Assembly: GCA_013331595.1 (NCBI GenBank)
Contig: DUGE01000064.1
Location: 1 to 15,108, forward strand
Source: Microcaldota archaeon
Lineage (GTDB): Archaea > Micrarchaeota > Micrarchaeia > Norongarragalinales > UBA10210
Length of the DNA stretch: 15,108 nucleotides
Direction: 5' to 3'
The notes below the pieces were generated by a model. That model did no database searches. It was given only the letters and a program-made list of their open reading frames with translations, and had not been told where the DNA came from. Position 1 is the first letter of the stretch. Each line of letters begins with the position of its first letter. Positions 6,133 through 13,535 of the stretch are shown in pieces. A program made the translations under genes and the position numbers.

Positions 6133-7290
6133 TTACTCCCTTTTTGAAAGCCACAATTTGAATATCGGGTCCTCCAAGTCATATCTGCCTTCGCTCGTTT
6201 TTTCAGCGACTCCCTTTTCCTCCAGGTACTGCAAGACTTTAACCGTGTTCGAGCTTTTTTCCCCTACTTTTTCCTCCAATTCCGAGGGGAAGCAAGGCCC
6301 GCTCAAGCTTAAGGCTTTGGCGACCACCTTTTCCTTCGGGGGCAGTTTTTCAAGCTCTTCCATGAACAAGATCGTTCCCTCTTCCTTCAGGAAGCGTTCA
6401 ACCGCCGAACCGATCGCTTTCCTGCTGATTTTTTGTTTTTCAAGGGTTTTTCCAATCGCCTGGGCATAGAACGGGAAGCCCTTGCAAAATCCAAAAACCA
6501 TTTTCGCCTCCTCTTCAGAAAATTTTCTTTCGGCATTCCTCTCCATCAGTTCCTTGATGTGTTTTTCTTCCAGTGGCGCAACTTCCCTCACTATCAACTG
6601 CCTGTAAAGGGCGGAAGTCGAGGATAAAACCGCAATTTCCATCGTTTTCCTGATTGAGCCGGCAATGCACAGGATGACGTTTTTTTTAGTTTCGTAGGAA
6701 GTCCTGAGGCTTTTGACTATTTGCTCCCCGAAGCGCGAGCCGTTTTTGATTTTCATTACCAAAGGGAACTCGTCAATTATCAGCACGCACCTTGTCCCTG
6801 TTTCTTCGGCAAGATTTTCGGCCACCTGCAGGACACTCTCCAAGAGCAGCGCAGGCTCCCGCTTTTCGTGTCGTGCGGCTGCTTGAAAAACCAGTTCCAG
6901 TTCGCCCTTTAATTTAACGCTTATCTTCAGCTCTTCCAGCATTCTCTTCAATTCCCTAACCGAAGCTTCCAGGAAGTCGCTCGCCCTGTGCTTTAACGAT
7001 AACCTCTCCTTGTATGCTTCAAGTATTTCCGCCGTTGCCAGCCTCGAAAATTCTTCAATCGTGTTCTCAGTCAGCCTCCACATTGAAAAATAGACCGGGA
7101 CGACCCAACCATTTTTTTCAAGTTTTCTTTTCGCTTCGAGGAGGACGGAAGTTTTCCCTATCCTCCTTCTGCCATAGAGCGCAAAACCCATCCTGGTTTT
7201 CCTGTCCGAAAGAGTCTCCACCATTTCCCTGAGCAGTTCCTGCCTGTTTACAAAATCCTTGCCTTCTGCAGGCGCAAGTGTGAACGCCAT
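6133..7290 (-). CDS. Archaeal AAA ATPase with C-terminal winged helix
   Basis: A 385-residue member of the archaeal ATPase_2 group of STAND-like P-loop ATPases. It has the characteristic start FVNRQELL at 13-20, Walker A GRRRIGKTS at 40-48, Walker B VLIIDEF with D173-E174, and a sensor-like strand ILCIAGS about 40 residues later. The PLEEKHIKELM region and a C-terminal winged helix-turn-helix (about 310-385) complete the usual layout. Family roles are poorly known: proposed functions include DNA or protein remodelling and defence, and many occur as multi-copy accessory genes in archaea. A GGGGGG ribosome binding site lies eight bases before the ATG. An inverted repeat overlaps the expected transcription start, suggesting repression, perhaps by itself. 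The family assignment is firm; the biological job is not. Confidence 0.85.
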   Translation of the reverse strand: MAFTLAPAEGKDFVNRQELLREMVETLSDRKTRMGFALYGRRRIGKTSVLLEAKRKLEKNGWVVPVYFSMWRLTENTIEEFSRLATAEILEAYKERLSLKHRASDFLEASVRELKRMLEELKISVKLKGELELVFQAAARHEKREPALLLESVLQVAENLAEETGTRCVLIIDEFPLVMKIKNGSRFGEQIVKSLRTSYETKKNVILCIAGSIRKTMEIAVLSSTSALYRQLIVREVAPLEEKHIKELMERNAERKFSEEEAKMVFGFCKGFPFYAQAIGKTLEKQKISRKAIGSAVERFLKEEGTILFMEELEKLPPKEKVVAKALSLSGPCFPSELEEKVGEKSSNTVKVLQYLEEKGVAEKTSEGRYDLEDPIFKLWLSKRE

Positions 7291-7315
7291 TTAACCATCC
7301 CCCCAGCACTACGCC

Positions 7316-7348
7316 ACTAATAAGTTTATTACTAACAAATTTATTAGT
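7316..7348. promoter_or_regulatory. Operator-like inverted repeat at the AAA ATPase promoter
   Basis: Twelve-base arms ACTAATAAGTTT (7316-7327) and AAATTTATTAGT (7337-7348) are inverted copies with one mismatch, separated by nine bases. They sit between the TATA box and the ribosome binding site, over the expected start of transcription (about 7328). That is the place for a repressor. The sequence is A/T-rich, so some symmetry could be chance. Confidence 0.6.
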
Positions 7349-7350
7349 AA

Positions 7351-7358
7351 AGTATAAA
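7351..7358 (-). promoter_or_regulatory. TATA box of the AAA ATPase gene
   Basis: TTTATACT on the minus strand, followed 25 bases on by the expected start point inside the inverted repeat. This leaves a 5' leader of about 35 bases containing GGGGGG. Confidence 0.5.
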
Positions 7359-7418
7359 TGCCTTCCGGAGGGTTTTCTTCGCTCAAAGGAAAGGTGGGAG
7401 GTCGGTTGTTTCCTGATT

Positions 7419-7775
7419 TCAGGCTGCCCTTGTTTTTGGCTGTTGAATAGTGCGGTTTAGTGCATTCCTTATGTCCTCAGGCCTTTTGTGGCCGCTCACT
7501 GCGGCAATTGCCCTTACAAAACCGGCTGTCAGTGTTTCTCTTTCTCCAGCTGGCCTTTGTTGACTGTGCATTAACTGCATTGAACTTGCGAAAGATCTTT
7601 TCAAACGTTCTATTTCCATTGCTGTCAGAGTAACATGTCTGGGTAAAGTTCTTCCTGCTTTTCTGAACAGTTCTTCGTGTGTCCCTTCCACTAGAGCAAG
7701 CGGCAATTGCCTTCTTTGCTCGGCCTTAAGCCCACTGAAAAGGAGCCGGGCTTTGCTTAGCGTTCTTGCAGGCAT
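7419..7775 (-). CDS. Orphan small basic protein, leaderless start
   Basis: A 118-residue Arg-rich, mostly helical protein; no family was recognised. It begins MPARTLSKARLLFSG and ends with a basic tail (NRTIQQPKTRAA). There is no signal peptide, membrane span or metal motif. Support for it being a gene is the promoter: a TATA box centred 25 bases upstream of the ATG, exactly right for a leaderless transcript. The spacing to its neighbours is also clean (93 bases to the antiporter stop). It could be a nucleic-acid-binding protein given its charge, but that is only a guess. Confidence 0.6.
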   Translation of the reverse strand: MPARTLSKARLLFSGLKAEQRRQLPLALVEGTHEELFRKAGRTLPRHVTLTAMEIERLKRSFASSMQLMHSQQRPAGERETLTAGFVRAIAAVSGHKRPEDIRNALNRTIQQPKTRAA

Positions 7776-7796
7776 AATTGAAAAGTGTTTTGCAGC

Positions 7797-7804
7797 GTAT
7801 TTAA
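7797..7804 (-). promoter_or_regulatory. TATA box for a leaderless transcript
   Basis: TTAAATAC on the minus strand, with its centre 25 bases before the ATG at 7775, so transcription and translation would start at the same base. Confidence 0.55.
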
Positions 7805-7868
7805 TTCTTTCCCAGCTGGGCTGGCTTCAACTAAAAGAAATTGATGGTTTTGCATCCTCAACAGGGTT

Positions 7869-9518
7869 TCATGGTTTTTTGAAAAACAGGATGTTTTCCT
7901 GGGCGTCGTGCTCTTTCTTTCCGCTATACATGATATACGCAAGCAAAACTGCAGCAACGGCTACCAGTGTAAATTCCGATTGTTCGAAACTGCTTTCAAA
8001 CGAAGAGCTGATGAACGGCAGCAAGAGCAGGAGGGAGCTTAGGGCAACTATTGACGCGAAACGGGGTATGTTCCTGTCCTGTTTTTTTGCCGCAAGGGCG
8101 ATGATGCTTCCGCGTATTCCGAGCGCAAAAACTGCGGTAGCGGCAAGCACTGTAATTTGCACTATGGAAAATCTAAGGATGGTAATTCCAGCAAGGCTGG
8201 GAACTAGGTTCGCAATGCTTCCAAAAACCAGGATTCCGATGGCCGCTATCCAGTAGAATATTGTTTCTTTTACCGCCACGAAGCTGGTTTTTCCGGCACT
8301 TTCAAGGGATTTGATTGCCCCGACAAAAACCTTGGAAACGTCTTTTGTTGTTGTGCGAACTGCTTTTGGCGTTGCCTTGCTTAGGAATCCGCTCAGGCCT
8401 TCAAACTTGTCGAGGGAAGCGGCGCTTGCCAATGTTGAAAAGAATACTATTGCCGCCGTTGTTCCAAGCAGGTCAAATCCAACTGCCATGCTGCCTTCCT
8501 TTGCTATGATTAGAGAGAATTCTCCCACCGAGAGCATTGCCAGGCCTGAAAATACCGCCTGGCTTCTTGTAAAACCAAGGAGGAACGTGCTTGCGGAAGT
8601 TGCAATGAATTTGAAGAGCATGTTTGCAATTACGAGGACAATTATTATCCATGCATTCTGCTGGATTGAGCCTACATCTATGAGCATTCCGATTGATAGG
8701 AAGAATATTGAGGAAAACGCCAGGATGAACGGCGAGATGCTTTTTTCAAGCAGTTCTCCCTTAGGGAGTGAAGCGACTATGCTTCCGGCAAGAAACGCGC
8801 CTATTGATGGCGTAAGGCCTATGACCTCGGCGAAATAGCTGAAGCCAACCCCGACGCTCAGGGCGAGCAGTGTCATCGTTTCAGCTGCCTGGTATTTTAT
8901 GAAGTAATCCAGTATGAAAGAAAGCACTTTCCGGACTATGATGTAGGCTGCCACGAGGGCAAGGATTGAGATGGATATTGAGGCGGCAATTGCATTTGCC
9001 TGGATTTGCCCGTTTCCAATGTTGGAGAAAACCGCAAGGGCAAAAACGGCGAAAATGTCTTCAATGACCAGGGATGCTATGAGGATTGGCACTTCCTTTC
9101 TTTGCAGGTAGTTTTTCTGCTCCACGATTTTTATCATGAGGGCAGTTGAAGTGATTGAGAGTATTGCGCCAAGGTATAGGGCGCCGACCTGGCTGAAGCC
9201 GAGGAAAACCGCCAGTTGGAACGTAAGGAAAAATACTATTGACAGTTTCAAAACCGCTATGGCCAAAACTCTTATGCCCATCTGGGCGAGTTTTGAGGCG
9301 CTGAATTCCGAGCCTATGGCGAATAGCAGTAGGATTGCGCCTATCTCGGAAAAAAGGTTGATGCTGTCGTTTTGTGAAATCAACCCGAGCAAGTGCGGCC
9401 CGACAACCGCGCCCGCCAAGAGCAGGCCTAGGACTGGCGGGGTTTTGAACCTGTTCGCCAAAACGCCGGCTATGGTTGCAAATAGGACTAGTATCCCTAA
9501 GTCAATGAGGACTGCCAT
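7869..9518 (-). CDS. CPA2-type cation/proton antiporter with extra C-terminal helices
   Basis: A 549-residue integral membrane protein of the KefB/NapA-like monovalent cation:proton antiporter-2 superfamily, exchanging Na+ or K+ for protons across the cytoplasmic membrane. About 12 transmembrane segments fill residues 1-380. Marker motifs are PPVLGLLLAGAVVGP near 27-41, ITSTALM at 122-128, the ion-site pair E153-D154 (VIEDIFAVF), and SVGEFSLIIA late in the core. The ED pair differs from the DD of electrogenic NapA, so ion selectivity is open. After a linker of about 40 residues there are four further hydrophobic segments instead of the TrkA-N/TrkA-C regulatory domains common in this superfamily. 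The ATG is 41 bases from the divergent nnrD start, so the two promoters must overlap or lie in each other's 5' coding sequence. Confidence 0.88.
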   Translation of the reverse strand: MAVLIDLGILVLFATIAGVLANRFKTPPVLGLLLAGAVVGPHLLGLISQNDSINLFSEIGAILLLFAIGSEFSASKLAQMGIRVLAIAVLKLSIVFFLTFQLAVFLGFSQVGALYLGAILSITSTALMIKIVEQKNYLQRKEVPILIASLVIEDIFAVFALAVFSNIGNGQIQANAIAASISISILALVAAYIIVRKVLSFILDYFIKYQAAETMTLLALSVGVGFSYFAEVIGLTPSIGAFLAGSIVASLPKGELLEKSISPFILAFSSIFFLSIGMLIDVGSIQQNAWIIIVLVIANMLFKFIATSASTFLLGFTRSQAVFSGLAMLSVGEFSLIIAKEGSMAVGFDLLGTTAAIVFFSTLASAASLDKFEGLSGFLSKATPKAVRTTTKDVSKVFVGAIKSLESAGKTSFVAVKETIFYWIAAIGILVFGSIANLVPSLAGITILRFSIVQITVLAATAVFALGIRGSIIALAAKKQDRNIPRFASIVALSSLLLLLPFISSSFESSFEQSEFTLVAVAAVLLAYIMYSGKKEHDAQENILFFKKP

Positions 9519-9559
9519 TCTATTTTAACTCCGTTTCCGATTATTTCCTACGTGGGTAA

Positions 9560-10369
9560 ATGGAAATAATAACTCGAAACGTGGTCAAAAAGCTTTTCGT
9601 TCCTGCCCCTTCAAGCCACAAGGGCCAGAATGGCGTGCTGTTGGCCATTGGCGGTTCGGAGAAATACCACGGCGCGCCTTTGCTTGCCATAAACGCAGCC
9701 TCGCGTTTTGTTGATTTGGTTTACTTCTACTCTCCTGCAAAGCTCAATCACGCGGTTCTTGCAAAAATGAAAAGTTCGAGCAATTGCTTCATCTCCCTGC
9801 CCAAAAAAGACGTTTTTTCCGTTGCAGCGAAATGCGATTGCATTCTAATTGGGAACGGCTTGGAGTTGAACGCCAGGAACAAGCGGCTTGTGAATGCGTT
9901 GCTGCGAAAGTTCCCGCACAAGAAAATTGTTTTGGACGCTGCGGCGCTGCACTTGGCCGATGCAAACTTGCTGGGTCCTAATACTTTAGTTGCGCCCCAC
10001 CCGCTTGAGTTCAAGGCTTTGTTTGGCGTTGTAGCTTCGCCGGAAGAGGTAAAGCGCCAGGCGCACGTTCATGACTGCGTTGTTTTGCTGAAGAAGGGCT
10101 TTTGTTTCATTACTGACGGCTTTGCCCTGGCGCAAAACAAGAACGGGAACCAAGGAATGACTAAAGGCGGAACGGGCGACGTGCTTGCGGGCCTTGCCGC
10201 CGCATTTGCTTGCAAAAACCCCCTGTTGCTTTCGGCCGAGGCTGCCGCTTTCCTTAACGGCCTTGCGGGCGATATGCTGAAAAAGAAGAAAGGCTTGAAC
10301 TATAATGCGGACGACTTGGCTGAAGAACTGCCGTTCGCTTTCGCGAAATTGAGGGGGATGAGAAAATGA
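9560..10369 (+). CDS. nnrD: ADP/ATP-dependent NAD(P)H-hydrate dehydratase
   Basis: A 269-residue ribokinase-like enzyme that dehydrates the damaged cofactors NADHX and NADPHX back to NADH and NADPH, using ADP or ATP. Evidence: GVLLAIGGSEKYHGAPLL at the N-terminus, LDAAAL with D126, APHPLEFKALFG at about 145-156, and the catalytic KGGTGDVLAG motif at 202-211, with D207 as the general base. In many archaea and bacteria the dehydratase is fused to the NnrE epimerase. Here it is a stand-alone dehydratase and no epimerase gene is in the window. Its stop overlaps the start of the BofA-like gene by four bases (ATGA), indicating co-translation. Confidence 0.92.
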   Translation: MEIITRNVVKKLFVPAPSSHKGQNGVLLAIGGSEKYHGAPLLAINAASRFVDLVYFYSPAKLNHAVLAKMKSSSNCFISLPKKDVFSVAAKCDCILIGNGLELNARNKRLVNALLRKFPHKKIVLDAAALHLADANLLGPNTLVAPHPLEFKALFGVVASPEEVKRQAHVHDCVVLLKKGFCFITDGFALAQNKNGNQGMTKGGTGDVLAGLAAAFACKNPLLLSAEAAAFLNGLAGDMLKKKKGLNYNADDLAEELPFAFAKLRGMRK

Positions 10370-10641
10370 CGGTAGTTGCTGTTTCGATTCCTTCGTGGGT
10401 TCTCCTTGTTGCAGGAATAATCTTGATTTTGCTTGCCGTTGCCTTAGTCTATTGGCTGAAAAACTTTCTCGCCAACAGCCTTTTGGGTGTTGCTGCACTG
10501 CTGGTCATAAATTATTTGGGCGCTGGCCTGGGCTTGAACGTTCCCCTAAACTTGATTACTGTTTTGGTTTGCGGCGTGTTGGGCTTGGCCGGCGCAGGGC
10601 TTTTGCTGCTCTTGGCGTTTTTCGGAATCAAAATAGTTTGA
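10366..10641 (+). CDS. BofA-family small membrane protein
   Basis: A 91-residue, almost wholly hydrophobic protein with about three transmembrane segments (roughly 6-30, 34-52 and 58-90). The region LLGVAALLVINYLGAGLGLN followed by a second Gly-rich helix resembles the BofA family, named after a Bacillus inhibitor of pro-sigma-K processing. Archaeal members have no sigma factor to act on and their role is unknown. It shares an ATGA overlap with nnrD and so is made with it, though a functional link is not established. It ends four bases from the convergent gene downstream. Confidence 0.75.
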   Translation: MTVVAVSIPSWVLLVAGIILILLAVALVYWLKNFLANSLLGVAALLVINYLGAGLGLNVPLNLITVLVCGVLGLAGAGLLLLLAFFGIKIV

Positions 10642-10645
10642 ATTT

Positions 10646-11146
10646 TTATTTCCTTGCCGGTTTTCTTCGTCTAGGCCGACCTTCCAAAATTTTCTCCCTA
10701 ATTCCTTGCAAAAAATCGGTCCAGGCTTGTTTTTTTGCGTCGCCTTGAAGTAAGTGAGCTCCATGCATTGTGACTTTCAAAAATTCATCGTGGGGGCTTG
10801 GGCCGCCGTACTCGTGTACTATGAATCCTCTTTTTTTCGCTTCTCTCAAAACTTCCTTAAACCTTTTTACTTTTTCAACTTCTTCTGTGCGGGAGTATTC
10901 TCCGCGAGTAGGTTCGTGGAAGAATTCTATGGATGTAGTTATTTCTTTTTCGTCAGAGTTTGGTAGCTCATGTTTTCCAATAGTGCGGCGTTCAAATCTT
11001 TTTTTAGGAATTACGTCGAACTGAGTCGGCTCTCCGTGTTTCATCAGTCTTTTCAGTTCGGCTAAAGATTTCTGCGCTAGTAACGGAGGATTTGGAACAT
11101 GGATGCGCGCTAATCCAACTAGCTTTTTTCCTAATTCTCTAGCCAT
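10646..11146 (-). CDS. Orphan hypothetical protein, Lys/Arg/Glu-rich
   Basis: A 166-residue soluble protein of no recognised family. Residues 15-60 are basic (LAELKRLMKHGEPTQFDVIP). The middle has alternating acidic and basic helices. The best-structured part has EYGGPSPHDEFLKVTMHG followed by HLLQGDAKKQAW, with several His and Asp residues. The C-terminus is a highly basic tail (GRPRRRKPARK) that could bind nucleic acid. A TTG six bases further upstream (11152) is also possible, but the ATG fits a near-leaderless transcript from the TATA box at about 11173-11183. That box lies inside the 3' end of nth, so the gene is probably transcribed on its own. Confidence 0.65.
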   Translation of the reverse strand: MARELGKKLVGLARIHVPNPPLLAQKSLAELKRLMKHGEPTQFDVIPKKRFERRTIGKHELPNSDEKEITTSIEFFHEPTRGEYSRTEEVEKVKRFKEVLREAKKRGFIVHEYGGPSPHDEFLKVTMHGAHLLQGDAKKQAWTDFLQGIREKILEGRPRRRKPARK

Positions 11147-11172
11147 TTTCAATCCAACCTATTTGGGATTTA

Positions 11173-11183
11173 GCTTAAATATT
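11173..11183 (-). promoter_or_regulatory. TATA box inside the nth 3' end
   Basis: AATATTTAAGC on the minus strand lies 25-30 bases before the orphan ATG at 11146, giving a leader of at most about eight bases. It overlaps the nth stop region. Confidence 0.45.
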
Positions 11184-11813
11184 GTTCCTGAATGCTGAAG
11201 GGCAAATGTCGTTCAAAACGCACTCGCCGCATTTAGGGTTGCGCGGGAGGCAAGTGTTTTGGCCGTGGAGAACAAGAAGGTTGTTCACGTCAATCCAATT
11301 GCCTTTAGGAATGAGTTTCATTAGTGCGGTTTCCGCTTTTTCAGGAGTTTTTTCTTCATGCCACCCTAGCCTTTTTCCAACCCTAAAAACGTGAACGTCG
11401 ACAGGAATTGCCGGAGTGCGGAATGCATAGACCAAGACACAACCAGCAACCTTCCTTCCAACTCCAGGGAGTTTCAATAACTCTTCCATGATGTCGGGAA
11501 CTTTTCCGCCGTAATCGCGCAAGAGCATTTGCGCCAACTGCTTGACGTGCCTCGCCTTCACGTGGTAAAACCCCGTATTGTGAATTAGCTTTTCAATGCG
11601 TTTTAGCGGTGCGCGCGCTAGCTTTTCAGCGGTCGGGTAAAAGGCGAATAGCGCTGCCGACGCTTTTTCCGTGTTTTCATCGCGAGTGCGGGCGCTCAAT
11701 ACGGTTCCGACTAGGCATTGGAAGGCGTTCATCTTGCGCCCGCTGAAGGCCGTTTGCTTGGCAAAAACTTTGCCCAGGCGTTTCAAGACGGTTTTAGTGT
11801 TTGCGGGTTTCAC
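11175..11813 (-). CDS. nth: Endonuclease III DNA glycosylase/AP lyase
   Basis: A 212-residue HhH-GPD glycosylase that removes oxidised pyrimidines and cuts the abasic site in base excision repair. It has the archaeal LSARTRDENTEKA helix at 39-51, the helix-hairpin-helix LPGVGRK with catalytic Lys121, catalytic Asp139 in the IPVDVHVFRV strand, and the four-cysteine [4Fe-4S] cluster C188-x6-C195-x2-C198-x5-C204. All catalytic and cluster residues are present and length is typical. The GTG at 11813 is chosen because it gives the usual family N-terminus. No strong ribosome binding site is adjacent, so the start is somewhat uncertain, and the frame stays open about ten codons upstream. It diverges from the zinc-ribbon gene. 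Confidence 0.94.
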   Translation of the reverse strand: MKPANTKTVLKRLGKVFAKQTAFSGRKMNAFQCLVGTVLSARTRDENTEKASAALFAFYPTAEKLARAPLKRIEKLIHNTGFYHVKARHVKQLAQMLLRDYGGKVPDIMEELLKLPGVGRKVAGCVLVYAFRTPAIPVDVHVFRVGKRLGWHEEKTPEKAETALMKLIPKGNWIDVNNLLVLHGQNTCLPRNPKCGECVLNDICPSAFRNNI

Positions 11814-11870
11814 AACAACTTTTGCCTGTGTTTTGTTTTTAACCTATCTCCAAAACCAAAACACCCGATT

Positions 11871-11878
11871 GTATAATT
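11871..11878 (-). promoter_or_regulatory. TATA box for nth
   Basis: AATTATAC on the minus strand, about 60 bases before the GTG. Transcription would start near 11847, giving a leader of about 35 bases. Confidence 0.4.
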
Positions 11879-11898
11879 TTAGGCGTTTAGTGTAAAAT

Positions 11899-11906
11899 TT
11901 TTATAT
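11899..11906 (+). promoter_or_regulatory. TATA box for the zinc-ribbon gene
   Basis: TTTATATC about 25 bases before the expected start near 11928. The transcript then carries GGGAGG at 11933-11938, nine bases before the ATG. Confidence 0.5.
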
Positions 11907-11947
11907 CTTTGTATAGTAAGGATAATGGGGTTGGGAGGCAGTATCCC

Positions 11948-12052
11948 ATGAACAGGTGGAAATGCGTTTCCTGCAGCTTCGAGCATGAATATTTCCCTGA
12001 GGAGTGCTCGTTTTGCGGCAGCGGAACCATGGTGGAAGTAATAGAATCTTAA
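11948..12052 (+). CDS. 34-residue stand-alone zinc ribbon (rubredoxin-like)
   Basis: A very small gene encoding a single zinc-ribbon knuckle pair: WKCVSCSFEHEYF then EECSFCGSG, that is C6-x2-C9-x10-C20-x2-C23. The pattern W-K-C-x-x-C-x(2)-E-x-E ... P-x-x-C-x-x-C-G resembles the rubredoxin-like domain at the end of rubrerythrins, so it may bind zinc or iron. It could be an electron carrier or a small nucleic-acid- or protein-binding zinc finger; the sequence does not decide. Support for a real gene is a TATA box, a good GGGAGG ribosome binding site and four correctly spaced cysteines. A five-base stem (TGGGA with TCCCA, 11932-11948) partly covers the ribosome binding site and might modulate translation. 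Confidence 0.75.
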   Translation: MNRWKCVSCSFEHEYFPEECSFCGSGTMVEVIES

Positions 12053-12056
12053 TGGC

Positions 12057-12068
12057 AAAAAAAAGAAA
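12057..12068 (-). terminator. Poly-T terminator of the radA operon
   Basis: TTTCTTTTTTTT on the minus strand, about 50 bases after the stop of the 70-residue gene and just before the convergent zinc-ribbon stop. T-runs of this kind end archaeal transcription without needing a hairpin. Confidence 0.5.
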
Positions 12069-12117
12069 TGGGGCGCGAAGGCGTTAGTTTCCGTTCGCGC
12101 TTTTGCTTGTTGTTTAT

Positions 12118-12330
12118 TCAGCGGATTATCTTTACGAACCGCGCGCCTTTCCTGTCGCCAGCAACGAGCTTTTGCAGCGACTGGATGGACCCGACGTACA
12201 AGTCGCCGTTCAATGCTATGGTTGCGCCGCGGCCTGTTTTCGTCGCATTCACCCAAATCACATCACTCGGGTTTTCGCTGAATTTCAGCTTGTTTGCTTG
12301 CATTTCACTTGTTTCATTCCCTTCACTCAT
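12118..12330 (-). CDS. 70-residue protein downstream of radA
   Basis: No family recognised. After a polar N-terminus (MSEGNETSEMQANK) the remaining 55 residues alternate hydrophobic and polar residues in a beta-rich pattern (DVIWVNATKTGRGATIALNG, then DLYVGSIQSLQKLVAGD and a basic RFVKIIR end). It is evidently a translated gene: AGGTGA at 12337-12342 is a near-perfect ribosome binding site six bases from the ATG. It follows radA by 54 bases with no clear terminator or promoter between, so it is likely co-transcribed. A role alongside RadA, or binding of a ligand or nucleic acid, is possible but unproven. Confidence 0.75.
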   Translation of the reverse strand: MSEGNETSEMQANKLKFSENPSDVIWVNATKTGRGATIALNGDLYVGSIQSLQKLVAGDRKGARFVKIIR

Positions 12331-12384
12331 TCTAACTCACCTGTGCTTTCGTATAAGGGTTCCGTCAATACGCTTGAAAGGTGT

Positions 12385-13437
12385 TTAATCACCCAGGCCG
12401 TCTTCAGTAACGCGGAAAACACATTCGCCGTCCGGCAGGTTGGGAGAATCGACTATGCGCGCTATGCGCTTGTCTTCCTTGCTCCTGCGTAGGTAAAGGC
12501 GGTATGTTGACGTGTGTGCAACAATGTTTCCGCCTATTGCCTGTGTCGGGTCGCCGAACATTATTCCAGGGTTGGACATCACTTGGTTCGTCACATACAC
12601 TGCAATGTTGTATTTCTCCGACATGCGCAGCAGTTGGTGCATGTGCTTATTCAGGAGTTGCTGGCGATTTGCGAGAGTGCCCCTTCCAACGTAGTCGCTG
12701 CGGAAATGCCCTGTAAGGGAGTCAACAACCATCATCTTCACGTTTTTTTCCCTGATCATTTCCTCGGCTTTCTCGGCCAACAGCATTTGGTGGTCGGAAT
12801 TGTAGGCGCGCGCGACGTAAATGTTTTGCAGCACTTGCTCGGGGTCCAATCCTTTTCCAACAGCTATTTGCTTGACCCTCTCAGGGCGAAACGTTCCCTC
12901 AGTGTCAATAAATATGACGCTTGCCTCGAGCCCGCCTTTGTCGCGCGGCATTTGCGCGCTGACGCAAAGCTGGAATGCCAACTGGCTTTTTCCGCTTGAA
13001 AATTTCCCATGGGCTTCTGTTATGGCTTGGGTTTCCAAACCCTTGCCCCCAAGCAGGTTGTCCAGTTCTTTGCTTCCCGTGGTAACGCATTCAACAAGCT
13101 CGCGCTTGCGCATTGCCTCGGTTCCGGTCTCGAAATCCATTTTCAATGCTTTTCTTGCAGCTGCAATCGCCTTTTGTGCAGTAGCATCGCCCAAACCAGC
13201 AACTTCGGCCAGTTCTCCTGGCAAAGCGTAGGCTATGGTTTCAATATCGTCGTATCCTGCCTCCTTCAACTTGGCTGCAGAAGCAGCACCAATGCCAGGC
13301 AAGTCTTTAATGTCTTTAAGGGTTGTTTCTCCCGTTGCTTCGGCCTTTTTTTTTGCCGCCTTTACCCTAACCTCTTCACCAACTTCTTCAACTTCGAAGA
13401 CAGCAGGAGCCTCAAGAGAGGCATTTTCGCCCTTCAT
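12385..13437 (-). CDS. radA: RadA recombinase
   Basis: A 350-residue archaeal RecA/Rad51 homologue that forms filaments on single-stranded DNA and drives strand exchange in homologous recombination. Residues 1-39 are a charged, Ala/Glu-rich extension. The helix-hairpin-helix DNA-binding domain follows ([15 protein letters not shown] near 43-57). The FETG stretch at 102-105 probably serves as the polymerisation motif. The ATPase core has Walker A GKFSSGKS at 144-151, the catalytic Glu180 in DTEGTF, Walker B VVDS at 237-240, and the loop-2 region [21 protein letters not shown] at 283-303. The C-terminal [10 protein letters not shown] is the archaeal ATP-cap segment. The Walker A differs from the usual GEFGSGK(S/T). 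AGGTGG lies four bases before the ATG. Confidence 0.96.
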   Translation of the reverse strand: MKGENASLEAPAVFEVEEVGEEVRVKAAKKKAEATGETTLKDIKDLPGIGAASAAKLKEAGYDDIETIAYALPGELAEVAGLGDATAQKAIAAARKALKMDFETGTEAMRKRELVECVTTGSKELDNLLGGKGLETQAITEAHGKFSSGKSQLAFQLCVSAQMPRDKGGLEASVIFIDTEGTFRPERVKQIAVGKGLDPEQVLQNIYVARAYNSDHQMLLAEKAEEMIREKNVKMMVVDSLTGHFRSDYVGRGTLANRQQLLNKHMHQLLRMSEKYNIAVYVTNQVMSNPGIMFGDPTQAIGGNIVAHTSTYRLYLRRSKEDKRIARIVDSPNLPDGECVFRVTEDGLGD

Positions 13438-13493
13438 AATACCACCTTTATTCTTATAGCCCTAAAAGAGCATCAACGCTTTCGTTTGGCGCG

Positions 13494-13501
13494 TATATAA
13501 A
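13494..13501 (-). promoter_or_regulatory. TATA box of radA
   Basis: TTTATATA on the minus strand. Transcription would start near 13471, leaving a leader of about 34 bases that ends in the AAAGGTGG ribosome binding site. Confidence 0.6.
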
Positions 13502-13535
13502 CTTAATTAGAGTACCGTGCCGATGGCTCGACATC

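Noticed and set aside
7757..7957. 66-codon minus-strand frame ending near the antiporter tail
   Set aside because: It overlaps the antiporter 3' end and the orphan gene's promoter in another frame, with low-information Cys/Gln-rich sequence.
13454..13534. 26-codon frame from an ATG upstream of radA, as part of a 53-codon stop-to-stop frame on the minus strand
   Set aside because: It contains the radA TATA box, so the radA transcript would not include it. Its ribosome binding site has no spacing to the ATG, and it runs across the palindrome and repeats.
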